DNA of 64,000 nucleotides, taken from positions 124,001-188,000 of the forward strand of contig NZ_JAMZEG020000005.1 of assembly GCF_024435075.2 (NCBI RefSeq), given 5' to 3'. Below, piece by piece: positions 35,959-45,048 of this stretch. The notes below the pieces were generated by a model that had not been told where the DNA came from, searched no databases, and saw nothing but the letters and a program-made list of their open reading frames with translations. This DNA is from Marinomonas maritima. Its GTDB lineage: Bacteria; Pseudomonadota; Gammaproteobacteria; Pseudomonadales; Marinomonadaceae. Each line of letters starts with the position of its first letter. The first letter of the stretch is position 1. A program made the translations under genes and the position numbers.

Positions 35959-37284
35959 ATGCAGAGCCCTATTCCCGCTATCATAGATCGTCCTAATCAC
36001 ACGGAGATTATGGCTCGTTTACCGAGTGAATGGACGTCGTGGCCTCGGGATGATAGCTCGGTAAACAGTCATGTTTTGACCACCAATAAAACGCCATCGC
36101 GTTTTAAAAAGAACAAAATACGTTGGCCAAAGCGTGCCGTGGTGTTTATTTCCGATCCGCATGCCGACGCGTATGCATTTGAAGCGTCTTTGATCGCCGC
36201 GGGCGTTGCAGAGCGTAAAAAGAAAGCCGGATTAGGCCACCTTACCTTGACGAAAAAAGGCCGTCAGTCGGAAATTATTGTCGGTGGCGATTGTTTGGAT
36301 AAGGGGCCGAGTAATCTTGAATTACTGCGCAGCGTGAAGCAGCTTTATAAACTAAAAGCGCGAGTTACCTTATTGGCGGGCAATCACGATTTGCGTTTGT
36401 TAATGGGGTTATTGGCGTTGGCGCGTAAAAAAGACGTGGGCAACCAGCATTTTTTTGTGCGAATGGGAAAGAAAGTGGTACCGCTGTTTCGTGAAGTGTT
36501 TGACGAATATTTAGCAGACACCAAATGGGACAAAAAAATCCCCGATGAAGACGCCTGCCGTAAGCTGCTTTTCCCTGGAGACGATTGGTTTAAAGAGTTT
36601 CCATTTCACGCCGCCGGTTTTTTGACGTCAGAAGGTATCGATCGTGAAGTGCGTAAAATGGAAACGAAGAATCACAGTTTCGAAAAACATTGTCAGTCTG
36701 CTGGCTTAAGTTTGCGGCAGGTGTATGCGACCTCGCTGAAATGTCAGCAGTTGTTTCTGTATAAAAAAGGCGAATTCAACTGGTTTTTCCGCAAAATGGA
36801 GTTGGTTGCTAAGCGTGGGTCGTTTCTATTTCTGCACGCTGGACTGGACGATAGCATGGGGCAAATGTTACTTAAGAGCGGCACAAGCTACGCGAACAAA
36901 GCGTTTCATCGTAATTTGAAACGTCGAGATCTATTCAGCTTTTACTACAGTTCCATCGCTAATACGTTTCGTACTAAGTATCGGGATGCCGACCTTCCTT
37001 TGACGGCGCGTGGCGTGGAAGCGATCCACAAAGCGGGCATTCATGTGGTGGTACAAGGACATATCAACCGTCAACAAGGCCAACGCATCACCATTAAAAA
37101 GGGATTGGTTCATGTGGAGGGGGACATCACGCTGGACTCTCATTCACGCAAAGTAGAAGGGCTTAAACACTACGGTATCGGCGCGACACTAATAGATAAA
37201 GACACCGGCATCGTTGGCCTAAGTTGCGACTATCCAACGGCCAAAGTAATGACGGCCGAAGAATTACAAGGGATCTACGAATAA
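35959..37284 (+). CDS. Metallophosphoesterase of the GAK cluster
   Basis: Calcineurin-like phosphoesterase of about 441 residues. I use ATG 35959 (AAGGT 9 bp before) rather than an upstream TTG. Metal-binding motifs are FISDPHADAYAF (Asp66, His68 and Asp70; the usual DxH), IVGGDCLDKGPSN, LLAGNHDLRLL at about 142-152, a late FLHAGLDD, and VVQGHINRQQG near 370. The order is that of PPP-type phosphatases with an internal insertion of about 130 residues. Protein, nucleotide or phosphodiester substrates are all possible. Confidence 0.85.
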   Translation: MQSPIPAIIDRPNHTEIMARLPSEWTSWPRDDSSVNSHVLTTNKTPSRFKKNKIRWPKRAVVFISDPHADAYAFEASLIAAGVAERKKKAGLGHLTLTKKGRQSEIIVGGDCLDKGPSNLELLRSVKQLYKLKARVTLLAGNHDLRLLMGLLALARKKDVGNQHFFVRMGKKVVPLFREVFDEYLADTKWDKKIPDEDACRKLLFPGDDWFKEFPFHAAGFLTSEGIDREVRKMETKNHSFEKHCQSAGLSLRQVYATSLKCQQLFLYKKGEFNWFFRKMELVAKRGSFLFLHAGLDDSMGQMLLKSGTSYANKAFHRNLKRRDLFSFYYSSIANTFRTKYRDADLPLTARGVEAIHKAGIHVVVQGHINRQQGQRITIKKGLVHVEGDITLDSHSRKVEGLKHYGIGATLIDKDTGIVGLSCDYPTAKVMTAEELQGIYE

Positions 37285-37289
37285 GCATT

Positions 37290-37559
37290 ATGAAATCGAA
37301 AACAGAATTTAAATACGAAGCCTTACTTGATCCAGACGATATTCAAGATGTACTAAAAGCGCTCTCTAAGGGACTTTGCAAAGGAAAGCTGGAGTTTAGC
37401 GACGAAAAAGAAGGCACATTACAGCTTGATCCAAAAGGCTTGTTACGACTAAAGGTAACCGCGTCGGATGACGAAGACAGCCAGCAGTTTGAAGTCAAAG
37501 TTCGCTGGGAGAAACGCCCAAAACGATTGAATAAAACGGCACCAATGATCTCGTCTTGA
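37290..37559 (+). CDS. Amphi-Trp domain protein
   Basis: A 90-residue protein starting at ATG 37290, 5 bp after the preceding stop. KSKTEFKYEALLDPDDIQDVLKALSKGLCKGKLEF, then alternating strands ending VKVRWEKRP, match the small amphi-Trp domain found in GAK-type gene sets, with the conserved Trp near residue 76. The function of the domain is unknown. It is the last gene of the cluster and could be the substrate or carrier of the kinases, which is a hypothesis. Confidence 0.82.
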   Translation: MKSKTEFKYEALLDPDDIQDVLKALSKGLCKGKLEFSDEKEGTLQLDPKGLLRLKVTASDDEDSQQFEVKVRWEKRPKRLNKTAPMISS

Positions 37560-37589
37560 GCCCTGTTTAATTTTTTAGAAAAAGGCACA

Positions 37590-37628
37590 AAAAAATCCGC
37601 CTATTTGTTGATTAAAACAGCAAGGCGG
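37590..37628 (-). terminator. Terminator of the minus-strand transporter and IMPase operon
   Basis: CCGCC (37597-37601) pairs with GGCGG (37624-37628), and an inner TTGTTG/CAGCAA pairing continues the stem. Read on the minus strand, the stem is followed by a run of seven Ts. It lies between the converging GAK cluster and the IMPase gene. Confidence 0.75.
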
Positions 37629-37656
37629 CGAAGTTGGGAGATATTCGTTTAGAGTG

Positions 37657-38463
37657 TTAAATGCCTGTCATTTTGTTGAGTGATATTTTGAGTCCACTCG
37701 CGGACACCAGCAAAGGGTTGCCTTTGAGTAGCCCTTCTCCTTCTAAAAAATTGTTGGTTACGCCACCGGCTTCGTCCACCATGATGAGACCTGCTAGGCA
37801 GTCCCAAGAGTTGATATGGGGCTCGTAGTAACCAATCAGGCGACCTGACGCCACATAGGCCAGCATGAGCGCGCCAGAGCCATTACGGATGAACATACCG
37901 CCTTCATTTAATAGCGTTTCGATAAAGTTAACGCAAAGAGAGGATGGAATTCGGTGAGAGGTTCCCACTCCCATCACACCTTCTTGTACGGAATTTACCT
38001 TGAGCGTTTCGACTCTTTTGTCGTTCACAAAACAGCCTTTACCCGCGATAGCGCTAAAGAGCTCGTTGCTGTTTGGATCAAATATCAGACCGCACGCGAT
38101 TTTGTTGCTCACCATCAGTGCAATCGAAATACACCAAGAGTGCATGCCGTTGAGGAAACACGCTGTGCCATCGATTGGATCAATCACCCACAAATACTCG
38201 TTGTCGCCTTTGGTGGTGCCTTGTTCTTCGCCGAGGAAACCATCTTGTGCAAAGTGTTTTTGTAAGCCTTCAATGATGGTGGTTTCTACATTACGGTCGG
38301 CAATACTGACCACGTCTTGGGGCTCCATTTTTGTTTCAACCACTAACTTGTCTCGATTCCGAAAATAGTCTAGTGCTTGTGCGCCGGCGACCTTTATCAC
38401 TTTTTCGGCTTGCTCGAATCGGTCAAGAACCGCTTGATCTATTAGGTTATGAGCTAAAAACAT
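37657..38463 (-). CDS. Inositol monophosphatase family protein
   Basis: Lithium-sensitive-type phosphatase fold, 268 residues. Metal-binding motifs are GEEQGTT near 78-84, WVIDPIDGTACFLNGMHSWCISIAL at about 92-116, and the C-terminal WDCLAGLIMVDEAGGV near 220-235. Members hydrolyse inositol phosphates, sugar phosphates, histidinol phosphate or PAP. It lies 15 bp after the ATPase gene of an Afu-type importer, so it probably dephosphorylates what that importer brings in. The exact substrate is not determined. Confidence 0.85.
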   Translation of the reverse strand: MFLAHNLIDQAVLDRFEQAEKVIKVAGAQALDYFRNRDKLVVETKMEPQDVVSIADRNVETTIIEGLQKHFAQDGFLGEEQGTTKGDNEYLWVIDPIDGTACFLNGMHSWCISIALMVSNKIACGLIFDPNSNELFSAIAGKGCFVNDKRVETLKVNSVQEGVMGVGTSHRIPSSLCVNFIETLLNEGGMFIRNGSGALMLAYVASGRLIGYYEPHINSWDCLAGLIMVDEAGGVTNNFLEGEGLLKGNPLLVSASGLKISLNKMTGI

Positions 38464-38478
38464 GAGTTGTACTCCACT

Positions 38479-39552
38479 CTAAGCTGTCTTAACTAATGCA
38501 AGACCGCGATTTGAAAACGCAATAGACACATCGGAACCGACGGGAATTGCTTGCTCAACACGATAGTCAACGACGAATAAGCTACCCACTTCAGAATCGA
38601 CATCGTATTGCATTTGGTTGCCTAAATAGGTTGCTCGTCTGACGTTGCCCGTGAGCCCCGTCGATTGATGATCAAGCTTGGATAATCGGACAGAACTTGG
38701 GTGTACCGCCAACTGTACGCGGCCCTTGCTAAAGTCACGTTGTGGCAAGGAACAACGCAATGCGCCAACGGCCACTTCCGCGGTTTGACCGTCGGTAGCG
38801 ATGATGTCGGCGTCGATTAGATTGGCGTCGCCAATAAAGTCGGCAATAAAGCTTGAAGCTGGCGCCTCATACAGTTCACGAGGGCTGCCTTCTTGAGCAA
38901 TCACAGAGCGGTTCATCACAATAATACGATCAGACACGGCAAGCGCTTCTTCTTGATCATGGGTGACGTATACCGCGGTCAAACCGATTTTTTGCTGAAG
39001 TTCGCGAATTTCTTCACGAACGTGGCGACGTAATTTGGCGTCTAGATTTGATAATGGCTCATCAAGTAACAAGACTTCGGGTTCGAGAACCAAGGCGCGA
39101 GCCACGGCGACACGCTGTTGCTGACCACCCGATAATTCACTGGGATAACGTTCTCCGTAGCCTTCTAAGCCAACCAACTCTAATCCTTCCTCACTCTTTT
39201 CTTTGGCTTCGACTTTGTTCACGCCGCTGGCGCTCAGACCATAGGCGACGTTTTCAGCCACCGTCATGTGAGGAAACAAGGCATAAGATTGAAACACCAT
39301 GCTGACGTCACGATCGGTCGCGGGCAGATGCGTCACGTCTTTGTTACCAATCATGATGCGCCCAGACGTTGGGTGTTCCAGCCCCGCCAGCATTCGTAAC
39401 GTAGTGGTTTTTCCGCAACCGCTTGGCCCTAATAAGGTGACAAGGTTACCCGGTTCAATAGTGAAAGATACGTTATCAATGGCAGTCACATTGCCAAAGG
39501 TTTTAATGACGTTTTCAAAGCTCACTGAGCCTGATTTGTAATGAAGACTCAT
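38479..39552 (-). CDS. ABC transporter ATP-binding protein, Afu/Fbp/PotA type
   Basis: ATPase of 357 residues. Walker A is GPSGCGKTT at about 41-49, the Q-loop FQSYALFPH, the signature LSGGQQQRVAVARAL, Walker B VLLLDEPLSNLD, the switch VYVTHDQEEAL, and a C-terminal TOBE domain (about 245-357) ends in AFSNRGLALV. It overlaps the permease stop by 4 bp. Part of the same minus-strand operon as the binding protein, permease and IMPase. Confidence 0.9.
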   Translation of the reverse strand: MSLHYKSGSVSFENVIKTFGNVTAIDNVSFTIEPGNLVTLLGPSGCGKTTTLRMLAGLEHPTSGRIMIGNKDVTHLPATDRDVSMVFQSYALFPHMTVAENVAYGLSASGVNKVEAKEKSEEGLELVGLEGYGERYPSELSGGQQQRVAVARALVLEPEVLLLDEPLSNLDAKLRRHVREEIRELQQKIGLTAVYVTHDQEEALAVSDRIIVMNRSVIAQEGSPRELYEAPASSFIADFIGDANLIDADIIATDGQTAEVAVGALRCSLPQRDFSKGRVQLAVHPSSVRLSKLDHQSTGLTGNVRRATYLGNQMQYDVDSEVGSLFVVDYRVEQAIPVGSDVSIAFSNRGLALVKTA

Positions 39553-41783
39553 GCGTGTTTCTCCTTTAGAGAAGGGCCTGAATTAGAGGATGATGTTGTT
39601 GAGGCAGAGACAGATACGTTGCGTCTTAAGCGACGCTCCCCAACAAACACATTGATGCCGATGATTGTGGTCAACATGACTAGAATCAGTACGCTACAGT
39701 AGGCAATGGCAATGCCGTACTCGCCGTTTTCTACCAGCCCAATAATGTAAGACGTCGCCATGTTGTGATCGGCACTGACAAGGAAAATCACCGCACTGAC
39801 CGAGGTGATGGCTCGTACGAAGCTATACACCAACGCCGCGATAATCGCAGGACGTAATAACGGAAGTATGATGCGTCGGAACGTCATTAGACTGTTTGCG
39901 CCCAAGGTCAATGAGGCTTCATCTAAGCTCTTGTCTAATTGGCTCATCGCCGCAATGCCACCGCGTACACCAACAGGCATATTACGGAAGACAAAACAGA
40001 TAATTAGAATCACGCCCGTGCCAGTGAGTTCCAACGGTGGAACGTTAAAGGCAAGGATATAACTGATACCGATAACCGTGCCTGGAATAGCAAAACTCAG
40101 CATGGTGCCAAACTCAAAAGCGCTTTTCCATTTGAACTGCTGACGTACCAATAGGTAAGCGGTGAGCAAGCCAACGATGGCGGTGAATGGTGCGGCAATG
40201 GCTGAAATACTCAGTGTCGTCCACAGAGAATCCCACGCGGCACCTTCCCAAATGACACCAAATTCCCCCCAGCCAATAGAAAATGCATCCTGATAATGCT
40301 GGAAAGTAAAGCTGTTGTCGTAGCCCCAGTTCTGCACAAAGCCACCAAACATGATCATGCCGTAAATGACGATGGTTAACGCTGCCCAAGGTAGAGCTGT
40401 CATGTAACACGCCAGTTTCATGCCATGGTTTAAGCCCATGTACGTGCCGGAATCCGCTTTTCCTGTCACGGTAGTGTACGATTTTTTGCCGATCCAATGA
40501 CGCTGTAGAAAAAAGGCACTCAAGGTGAAAAATAGCAAAATGATGGCCAATACTGCCGCATAACCTTGGTCGTTTTGCGCGCCCACAATGGCGAAGAATA
40601 TTTCCGTAGATAGCACGTCAAAATCACCGCCAAGCACCATCGGATTACCGAAATCGGCCAAACTTTCAATGAAGGCAAGTAAAAAGGCATTGGCTAAGCC
40701 CGGACGCATGAGCGGCAGAGAGACGTTAACAAAAGTATGCCAGCGGTCTGCTCGCAAGGTTTGAGAGGCTTCTTCCATTGAAGGACTAACGCCTTCAACA
40801 ACACCAATCAACACCAAAAAGGAAATAGGGGTAAAAGACAGTACTTGAGCGAAAAAAACACCGGGCATGCCATAGATCCATCGACCGGGCTCAATATTGA
40901 ACACATCAGCGACGATTTCTGTTACTACGCCAGAGCGGCCAAATAATAGAATCAGCGCTAAACCAATGACAAAAGGCGGTGTGATAATCGGTAAAACGGT
41001 GAGCAGGCGTAAGAATTTTTTCCAACGAAAGCCGGTGCGTGTTACCACTAATGCGAAGGACAAACCGAGCAAGGTCGTGATAGTCGCTGTCAAAAGCGCC
41101 AACGTCAGAGAATTCCAAGCGGTTCCGCAAGTATAACCATCGCTTAAACAGGATAATGACCAAATGTTATCGCTAAATAATTTACCAAAGAACGCGGTCG
41201 GCGCAAACACACCGTCGTTATTCATAAAGGCGCTGATCAATACTTGGCTAACGGGGAAAAAAACAAACAAGCCAACCAAAGCAACGATCAAACCTATGCT
41301 ACCAGTAACAAATACATCGCCCTTCAAAAAACCGGTTGCTGCGAGCCCTGTCGTGAGCAGTATCAAAAAAGACAAACCGCAGAGCATGGCGCCGTAACCT
41401 AAGCCATATTGCTGTTGTTCTAACTCACCAAATAAGGTGTCTAACCCAACAAACTGCCAACCACTGATACCAATGGCAAAGCCTTGAGACATCAGGTAAA
41501 TAAGGCCAAAAGCCCCCGAAAAAATCAGGTAGCGGCTGTATCGTGGGTCATTCTTTTGTAATGAAATGAGCCGTAATGGTGCGATTAAAGGTAAGGCTAA
41601 CGGCAGCAGCCAGAGCTTGTCACCAAGTATTCCTTGTAGAATTGCTGGCGCGTAATACAGATCGGATGGGTAACCGTCGGTTAACCAAACAAAGGACCAA
41701 AAGCCATCTTCAAGCAGATACCACGGCATTAGAAAAAAGCCGATCCAGCCGAGTAACAGCCACGGGATAAAAGAGTGTTTCAC
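39549..41783 (-). CDS. ABC transporter permease, extended double FbpB/AfuB type
   Basis: Permease of 744 residues, clearly longer than the usual about 500-580 of two-domain FbpB proteins. About 200 extra N-terminal residues contain several additional hydrophobic spans (MKHSFIPWLLLGWIGFFLMPWY onward) before the two transport domains. EAA loops are EEASQTLRADRWHTFVNVSLPL and DEASLTLGANSLMTFRRIILPL. The start codon is GTG with GGAG upstream. It resembles the large AfuB-type permeases for sugar phosphates rather than compact iron permeases, an inference from architecture. Confidence 0.87.
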   Translation of the reverse strand: MKHSFIPWLLLGWIGFFLMPWYLLEDGFWSFVWLTDGYPSDLYYAPAILQGILGDKLWLLPLALPLIAPLRLISLQKNDPRYSRYLIFSGAFGLIYLMSQGFAIGISGWQFVGLDTLFGELEQQQYGLGYGAMLCGLSFLILLTTGLAATGFLKGDVFVTGSIGLIVALVGLFVFFPVSQVLISAFMNNDGVFAPTAFFGKLFSDNIWSLSCLSDGYTCGTAWNSLTLALLTATITTLLGLSFALVVTRTGFRWKKFLRLLTVLPIITPPFVIGLALILLFGRSGVVTEIVADVFNIEPGRWIYGMPGVFFAQVLSFTPISFLVLIGVVEGVSPSMEEASQTLRADRWHTFVNVSLPLMRPGLANAFLLAFIESLADFGNPMVLGGDFDVLSTEIFFAIVGAQNDQGYAAVLAIILLFFTLSAFFLQRHWIGKKSYTTVTGKADSGTYMGLNHGMKLACYMTALPWAALTIVIYGMIMFGGFVQNWGYDNSFTFQHYQDAFSIGWGEFGVIWEGAAWDSLWTTLSISAIAAPFTAIVGLLTAYLLVRQQFKWKSAFEFGTMLSFAIPGTVIGISYILAFNVPPLELTGTGVILIICFVFRNMPVGVRGGIAAMSQLDKSLDEASLTLGANSLMTFRRIILPLLRPAIIAALVYSFVRAITSVSAVIFLVSADHNMATSYIIGLVENGEYGIAIAYCSVLILVMLTTIIGINVFVGERRLRRNVSVSASTTSSSNSGPSLKEKHA

Positions 41784-41816
41784 GATCGATACTCCAAACA
41801 GTAACTTGAGTCTCTA

Positions 41817-41834
41817 CTGGGTGCGATGACCCAG
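41817..41834 (-). terminator. Intercistronic hairpin between binding protein and permease
   Basis: CTGGGT (41817-41822) pairs with ACCCAG (41829-41834) around a 6-nt loop in the short gap after the binding-protein stop. No T run follows, so partial termination or 3'-end stabilisation is more likely than full termination. Confidence 0.45.
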
Positions 41835-41868
41835 CAGATCTCAGGAAAAACCAAATGTGTCTGAATGA

Positions 41869-42900
41869 TTAACGTGGTAGAGATTTGATCTCAGCATCCC
41901 AACGTTGCAACAAATGTTGGCGCGTGTCCGCAGACCCATATTTTGCAAAGTCGTAATCGATCAGTTTTAGAGTATCGAAGTCAGGCGCGCCTGGTGGCGT
42001 GGTTGCCGATTTGTTGGATGGTACTTGATAAGCATTGGCTTTTTCGGCCATGGTTTGAATATCTGGACGTAAGGCAAACTCGGCCCATATCTTCGCTTCT
42101 TTTAAATGACGAGCGCCTTTTACTATGCTCATCGATCCCACTTCATAACCAGTACCTTCACAAGGTGCGACGGCTTTGACGGGGTAACCTTTTTTCACTT
42201 GCTTGACGATGTCGTGAATGAAGGTGATACCGATGGCCGTTTCACCATTGGACGCGGCTTTAATCGGCGCAGAGCCGGATTTTGTGTATTGGTTGATGTT
42301 TTTATGTAGCTGAGCAAGGTAATCAAATGCTTGATCTTCGCCCATCATTTGCACAAAAGTCGCCAACGCCGTGTATGACGTGCCGGATGAATTAGGATTG
42401 GCAACTTGCACTTCGCCTTTGTAGATTGGCTTGGCGAGGTCTTTCCAACATTGTGGTGCTGGAAGTCCTTTGGATTTTAGAATGTCTTCATTGTAGCCAA
42501 AGCCCAGTGCGCCCGCGTAAACACCGACAGTACGATAACCAGATACTTTTGCTTGATTCTGAGCCCAATCACGTAGATCAGGAAGGGCTTTAGGTTTATA
42601 CACTTGAGTGAGTTTTTCTGCCGCCGCTTGAAGGTGTGGATCACCGGTGCCACCCCACCAAATATCAATTTTTGGATTTTTCGATTCCGCTCGCAGTTGA
42701 GCGTAAGCTTCGCCTGAGCTCTTACGAATAAGAGCGACATCAATGCCTGTTTCTGCTTCAAAGCTTGTTTCCATCAAGCTACACCAATCTGTATCGGTTG
42801 AACAAATAACATTTAGCTTACCTTTTGCCATCGCAGGTGCGGCGCTGAGTGTCGCCGCTGTCGCGAGAGCAAGGCTAAGGATATAGGGAGAGTTTTTCAT
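41869..42900 (-). CDS. ABC transporter substrate-binding protein, AfuA-like
   Basis: Periplasmic binding protein of 343 residues with signal peptide MKNSPYILSLALATAATLSAAPAMA. The mature protein opens KGKLNVICSTDTDWCSLMETSFEAETG and has IDIWWGGTGDPHLQAA at about 79-94, PNSSGTSYTALA near 169-180 and YEVGSMSIVKGARHLKEAK near 250-268. Automatic annotation would call it iron(III)-binding, but the paired Tyr ligands are not evident and the operon contains a phosphatase. A sugar-phosphate or inositol-phosphate ligand is my inference. A LacI-type operator lies upstream. Confidence 0.85.
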   Translation of the reverse strand: MKNSPYILSLALATAATLSAAPAMAKGKLNVICSTDTDWCSLMETSFEAETGIDVALIRKSSGEAYAQLRAESKNPKIDIWWGGTGDPHLQAAAEKLTQVYKPKALPDLRDWAQNQAKVSGYRTVGVYAGALGFGYNEDILKSKGLPAPQCWKDLAKPIYKGEVQVANPNSSGTSYTALATFVQMMGEDQAFDYLAQLHKNINQYTKSGSAPIKAASNGETAIGITFIHDIVKQVKKGYPVKAVAPCEGTGYEVGSMSIVKGARHLKEAKIWAEFALRPDIQTMAEKANAYQVPSNKSATTPPGAPDFDTLKLIDYDFAKYGSADTRQHLLQRWDAEIKSLPR

Positions 42901-42930
42901 TTTTATATTGCCTCCTGATGTTTTGAATAG

Positions 42931-42950
42931 TTGTGCATACGTATGAACAA
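42931..42950. promoter_or_regulatory. LacI-type operator candidate upstream of the AfuA-like gene
   Basis: TTGTGCATACGTATGAACAA is a 20-bp palindrome with one mismatched pair and a central CG, the usual form of LacI-family operators. It lies 31 bp before the binding-protein start and about 135 bp from the end of the neighbouring LacI-family gene. Confidence 0.65.
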
Positions 42951-43085
42951 CAAAATAAGCATACTAGGCAAATTACGATAACGAAAGGATAATTTCAAAA
43001 AAAATAAAAACGAAATAAAAATTCTATTGTGATCAATAGGTAACGAAATACCGAGTGTAAAAAACCTGATTATTGGTGGGGGAGA

Positions 43086-44111
43086 TTAATCGCTGGAGGG
43101 TTTTGTTAAGGTAGAGCGGTAGATAAGTTTAGCCGCAATAGCTTGTTTACTCGGAGGAGATGAGGGTAACTTCAATCTATTTAGCAGCGTTTGCATCACC
43201 GCTTTTGCCATGGTTGTTGAGGGTTGTCTGAGCGTGGTTAAATCGTACGATTTGTAGCTTGCGAGGGCCACATCATCACAGCCAATCACACCGATTGATC
43301 GTAGGTCGCTGGTGGACAGTTGTTTTTTCGCGGCATCTAAAAAACCACAGGCAATATGATCCATGCAGAAAAACACACCATCTGGGCGGTTTTTAAGTGC
43401 CAATATGTGGGTGGCAATCTGGTAACCACTTTCATAGTTTCCTGCTTCACAAAAGACTTCACTTGCCTGAACGGTGCCTTTATCCAGATAAGGGCTTAGA
43501 TGATTTAAGAAACCTTTAGCGCGCATTACGCTACTGAAGCTTGGGCTTTTGGCTCGTATAACGACAAGATTGGTTTTACCGGATTTCAGAAAGGCTTCGG
43601 CGGCCATTGCGCCAGCATTTTCATTGTCTAAATTGACGATGTCTGCTTCGTCAGAATGTTCAGTTCGATTCACTAATACCACGGGAGTACCGTGTTTGAT
43701 GAAGGCTTTACCAATACTTTCGCTGGGTGTACCAGAGGTAATAATGACGCCGCTGAGTTGATATTGAATCAGCCCTTGTAAGTCTTCATCGATGGTTTGT
43801 CGATTGGAGACGTCCATCACCATGGGACGAAGCCCACAGTTTTGTACTTCGATGATTAATTTATGTAGAAACTCTGAACGAAACGGATCTTCCAGACCAG
43901 CGGTTACAAGACCGACTAGGTCGCTGCGCTTTTTAATCATGGTTTGAGCGGCTTTATTTACCTGATAACCCAGTTGCTCTGCGGCGACAAAAACGCGCTG
44001 ACGTGTTGGCTCAGATATTCGGCTATTTGGGTCAAAACTTCTCGATACCGTTGATTGAGAAACGCCCGCCAAAATGGCGACATCGGCAGAAGTGGCATTG
44101 CGCTTGTTCAT
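43086..44111 (-). CDS. LacI family transcriptional regulator
   Basis: Regulator of 341 residues. The LacI headpiece is complete: TSADVAILAGVSQSTVSRSFDPNSRISEPTRQRVFVAAEQLGYQ at about 7-50, followed by a periplasmic-binding-protein-like sensor domain (LVGLVTAGLEDPFRSEFLHKLI to CDDVALASYKSYDLTTLRQP). It is transcribed in the same direction as the downstream transporter operon, 185 bp before it, with a palindromic operator in between. It most likely represses that operon until its ligand is present. Confidence 0.92.
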   Translation of the reverse strand: MNKRNATSADVAILAGVSQSTVSRSFDPNSRISEPTRQRVFVAAEQLGYQVNKAAQTMIKKRSDLVGLVTAGLEDPFRSEFLHKLIIEVQNCGLRPMVMDVSNRQTIDEDLQGLIQYQLSGVIITSGTPSESIGKAFIKHGTPVVLVNRTEHSDEADIVNLDNENAGAMAAEAFLKSGKTNLVVIRAKSPSFSSVMRAKGFLNHLSPYLDKGTVQASEVFCEAGNYESGYQIATHILALKNRPDGVFFCMDHIACGFLDAAKKQLSTSDLRSIGVIGCDDVALASYKSYDLTTLRQPSTTMAKAVMQTLLNRLKLPSSPPSKQAIAAKLIYRSTLTKPSSD

Positions 44112-44381
44112 GTTTTTGCTCTGATGAATGTTAAATCACGACCTTCCTGACAGTTTTAATAGTTTACATTACATTGGATTCGATGTGCGTAACGTAACGT
44201 GTTTTTGCCAAAAACGGATTAGTTCTTATTCCATGTTGCGTCGATTCCGCTCGGTCTTTTCTCCTTTTTTGATTAGAAATGTGAAATACTATTGATAATA
44301 ATTCACAACAACTTTTTTGTTGTACTCGAGCGTGACTTGGATTCGTCTTTTCAAATACTAAAAAGGAGAAGGGCTTTGGGA

Positions 44382-44843
44382 ATGTATAAGAACCTCATCT
44401 TTATCATTAGTTTGATGTGCTCGCCGGTAATCATTGCCGCGGGACCGTCAATTAACGAAATAAACTCCTGCCTCGCGCTGGTAGATTTTGTGGATATAAA
44501 ATTAGACGAATCTTCTGATCAATATGATGCTGGTGACATGGTACTCATTCATAAAGGTTTGTCTGCTTACAGCGAGTTTCTCCAACATGATATTATTACT
44601 CCCAGGTTGTTAAGCATGTACGGAGGAAATGCGGATCGAGCAAAGCTAATGCAAAGGCTGTTTGAAAGACAAAGAAAATCTTTTTTTCGACATCTTGATG
44701 AACGCTATACACAGAAAAAGCTTTTAACAGATTATGCGTCGGTTATTCATGATTGCTCAGGAAAAACGCGTCTCAGCGTAGGGGTGGAGGAAGCATTAAA
44801 AGCCGCTCTAGATAATATGAAGACGTTGGCAAAGCAAAAATAG
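44382..44843 (+). CDS. Secreted protein of unknown function
   Basis: A 153-residue protein from ATG 44382; AGGAGAAGGG lies upstream, and an earlier in-frame ATG at 44292 would place a charged stretch before the signal peptide. The N-terminus MYKNLIFIISLMCSPVIIAAG is a signal peptide with cleavage near AAG. The mature part has two Cys (in NSCLALVDF and IHDCSGKT), probably a disulfide, and is mostly helical and charged. No family is recognised. Confidence 0.65.
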   Translation: MYKNLIFIISLMCSPVIIAAGPSINEINSCLALVDFVDIKLDESSDQYDAGDMVLIHKGLSAYSEFLQHDIITPRLLSMYGGNADRAKLMQRLFERQRKSFFRHLDERYTQKKLLTDYASVIHDCSGKTRLSVGVEEALKAALDNMKTLAKQK

Positions 44844-44863
44844 GGCCTTTACTTTCTTTGTTA

Positions 44864-44906
44864 AAAAATAGGCATGACGTTATGACATACCATGGCCGCT
44901 ATTTTT
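44864..44906. terminator. Hairpin after the secreted protein gene
   Basis: AAAAATAG (44864-44871) pairs with CTATTTTT (44899-44906), with an inner GCATG/CATG(G)C pairing. It follows the stop at 44843 by 20 bp. Confidence 0.55.
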
Positions 44907-45048
44907 CGATTTGATTCTTACTCTACTTTCAAACCAGTTCTTAAAATCCAATAGGCTGCACCATTAAGTTGGCTGTCGACAGTAAGTGTTGCTCGTTTAG
45001 ATAATTGAGCCGCTCTGTGTTGACGTCGTGCTGAATGTTTTTTTCACC

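Noticed and set aside
44112..44381. Single CTGTCAG on the minus strand upstream of the LacI gene as a Pho box.
   Set aside because: There is only one half-site, without a second repeat at 11-bp spacing.
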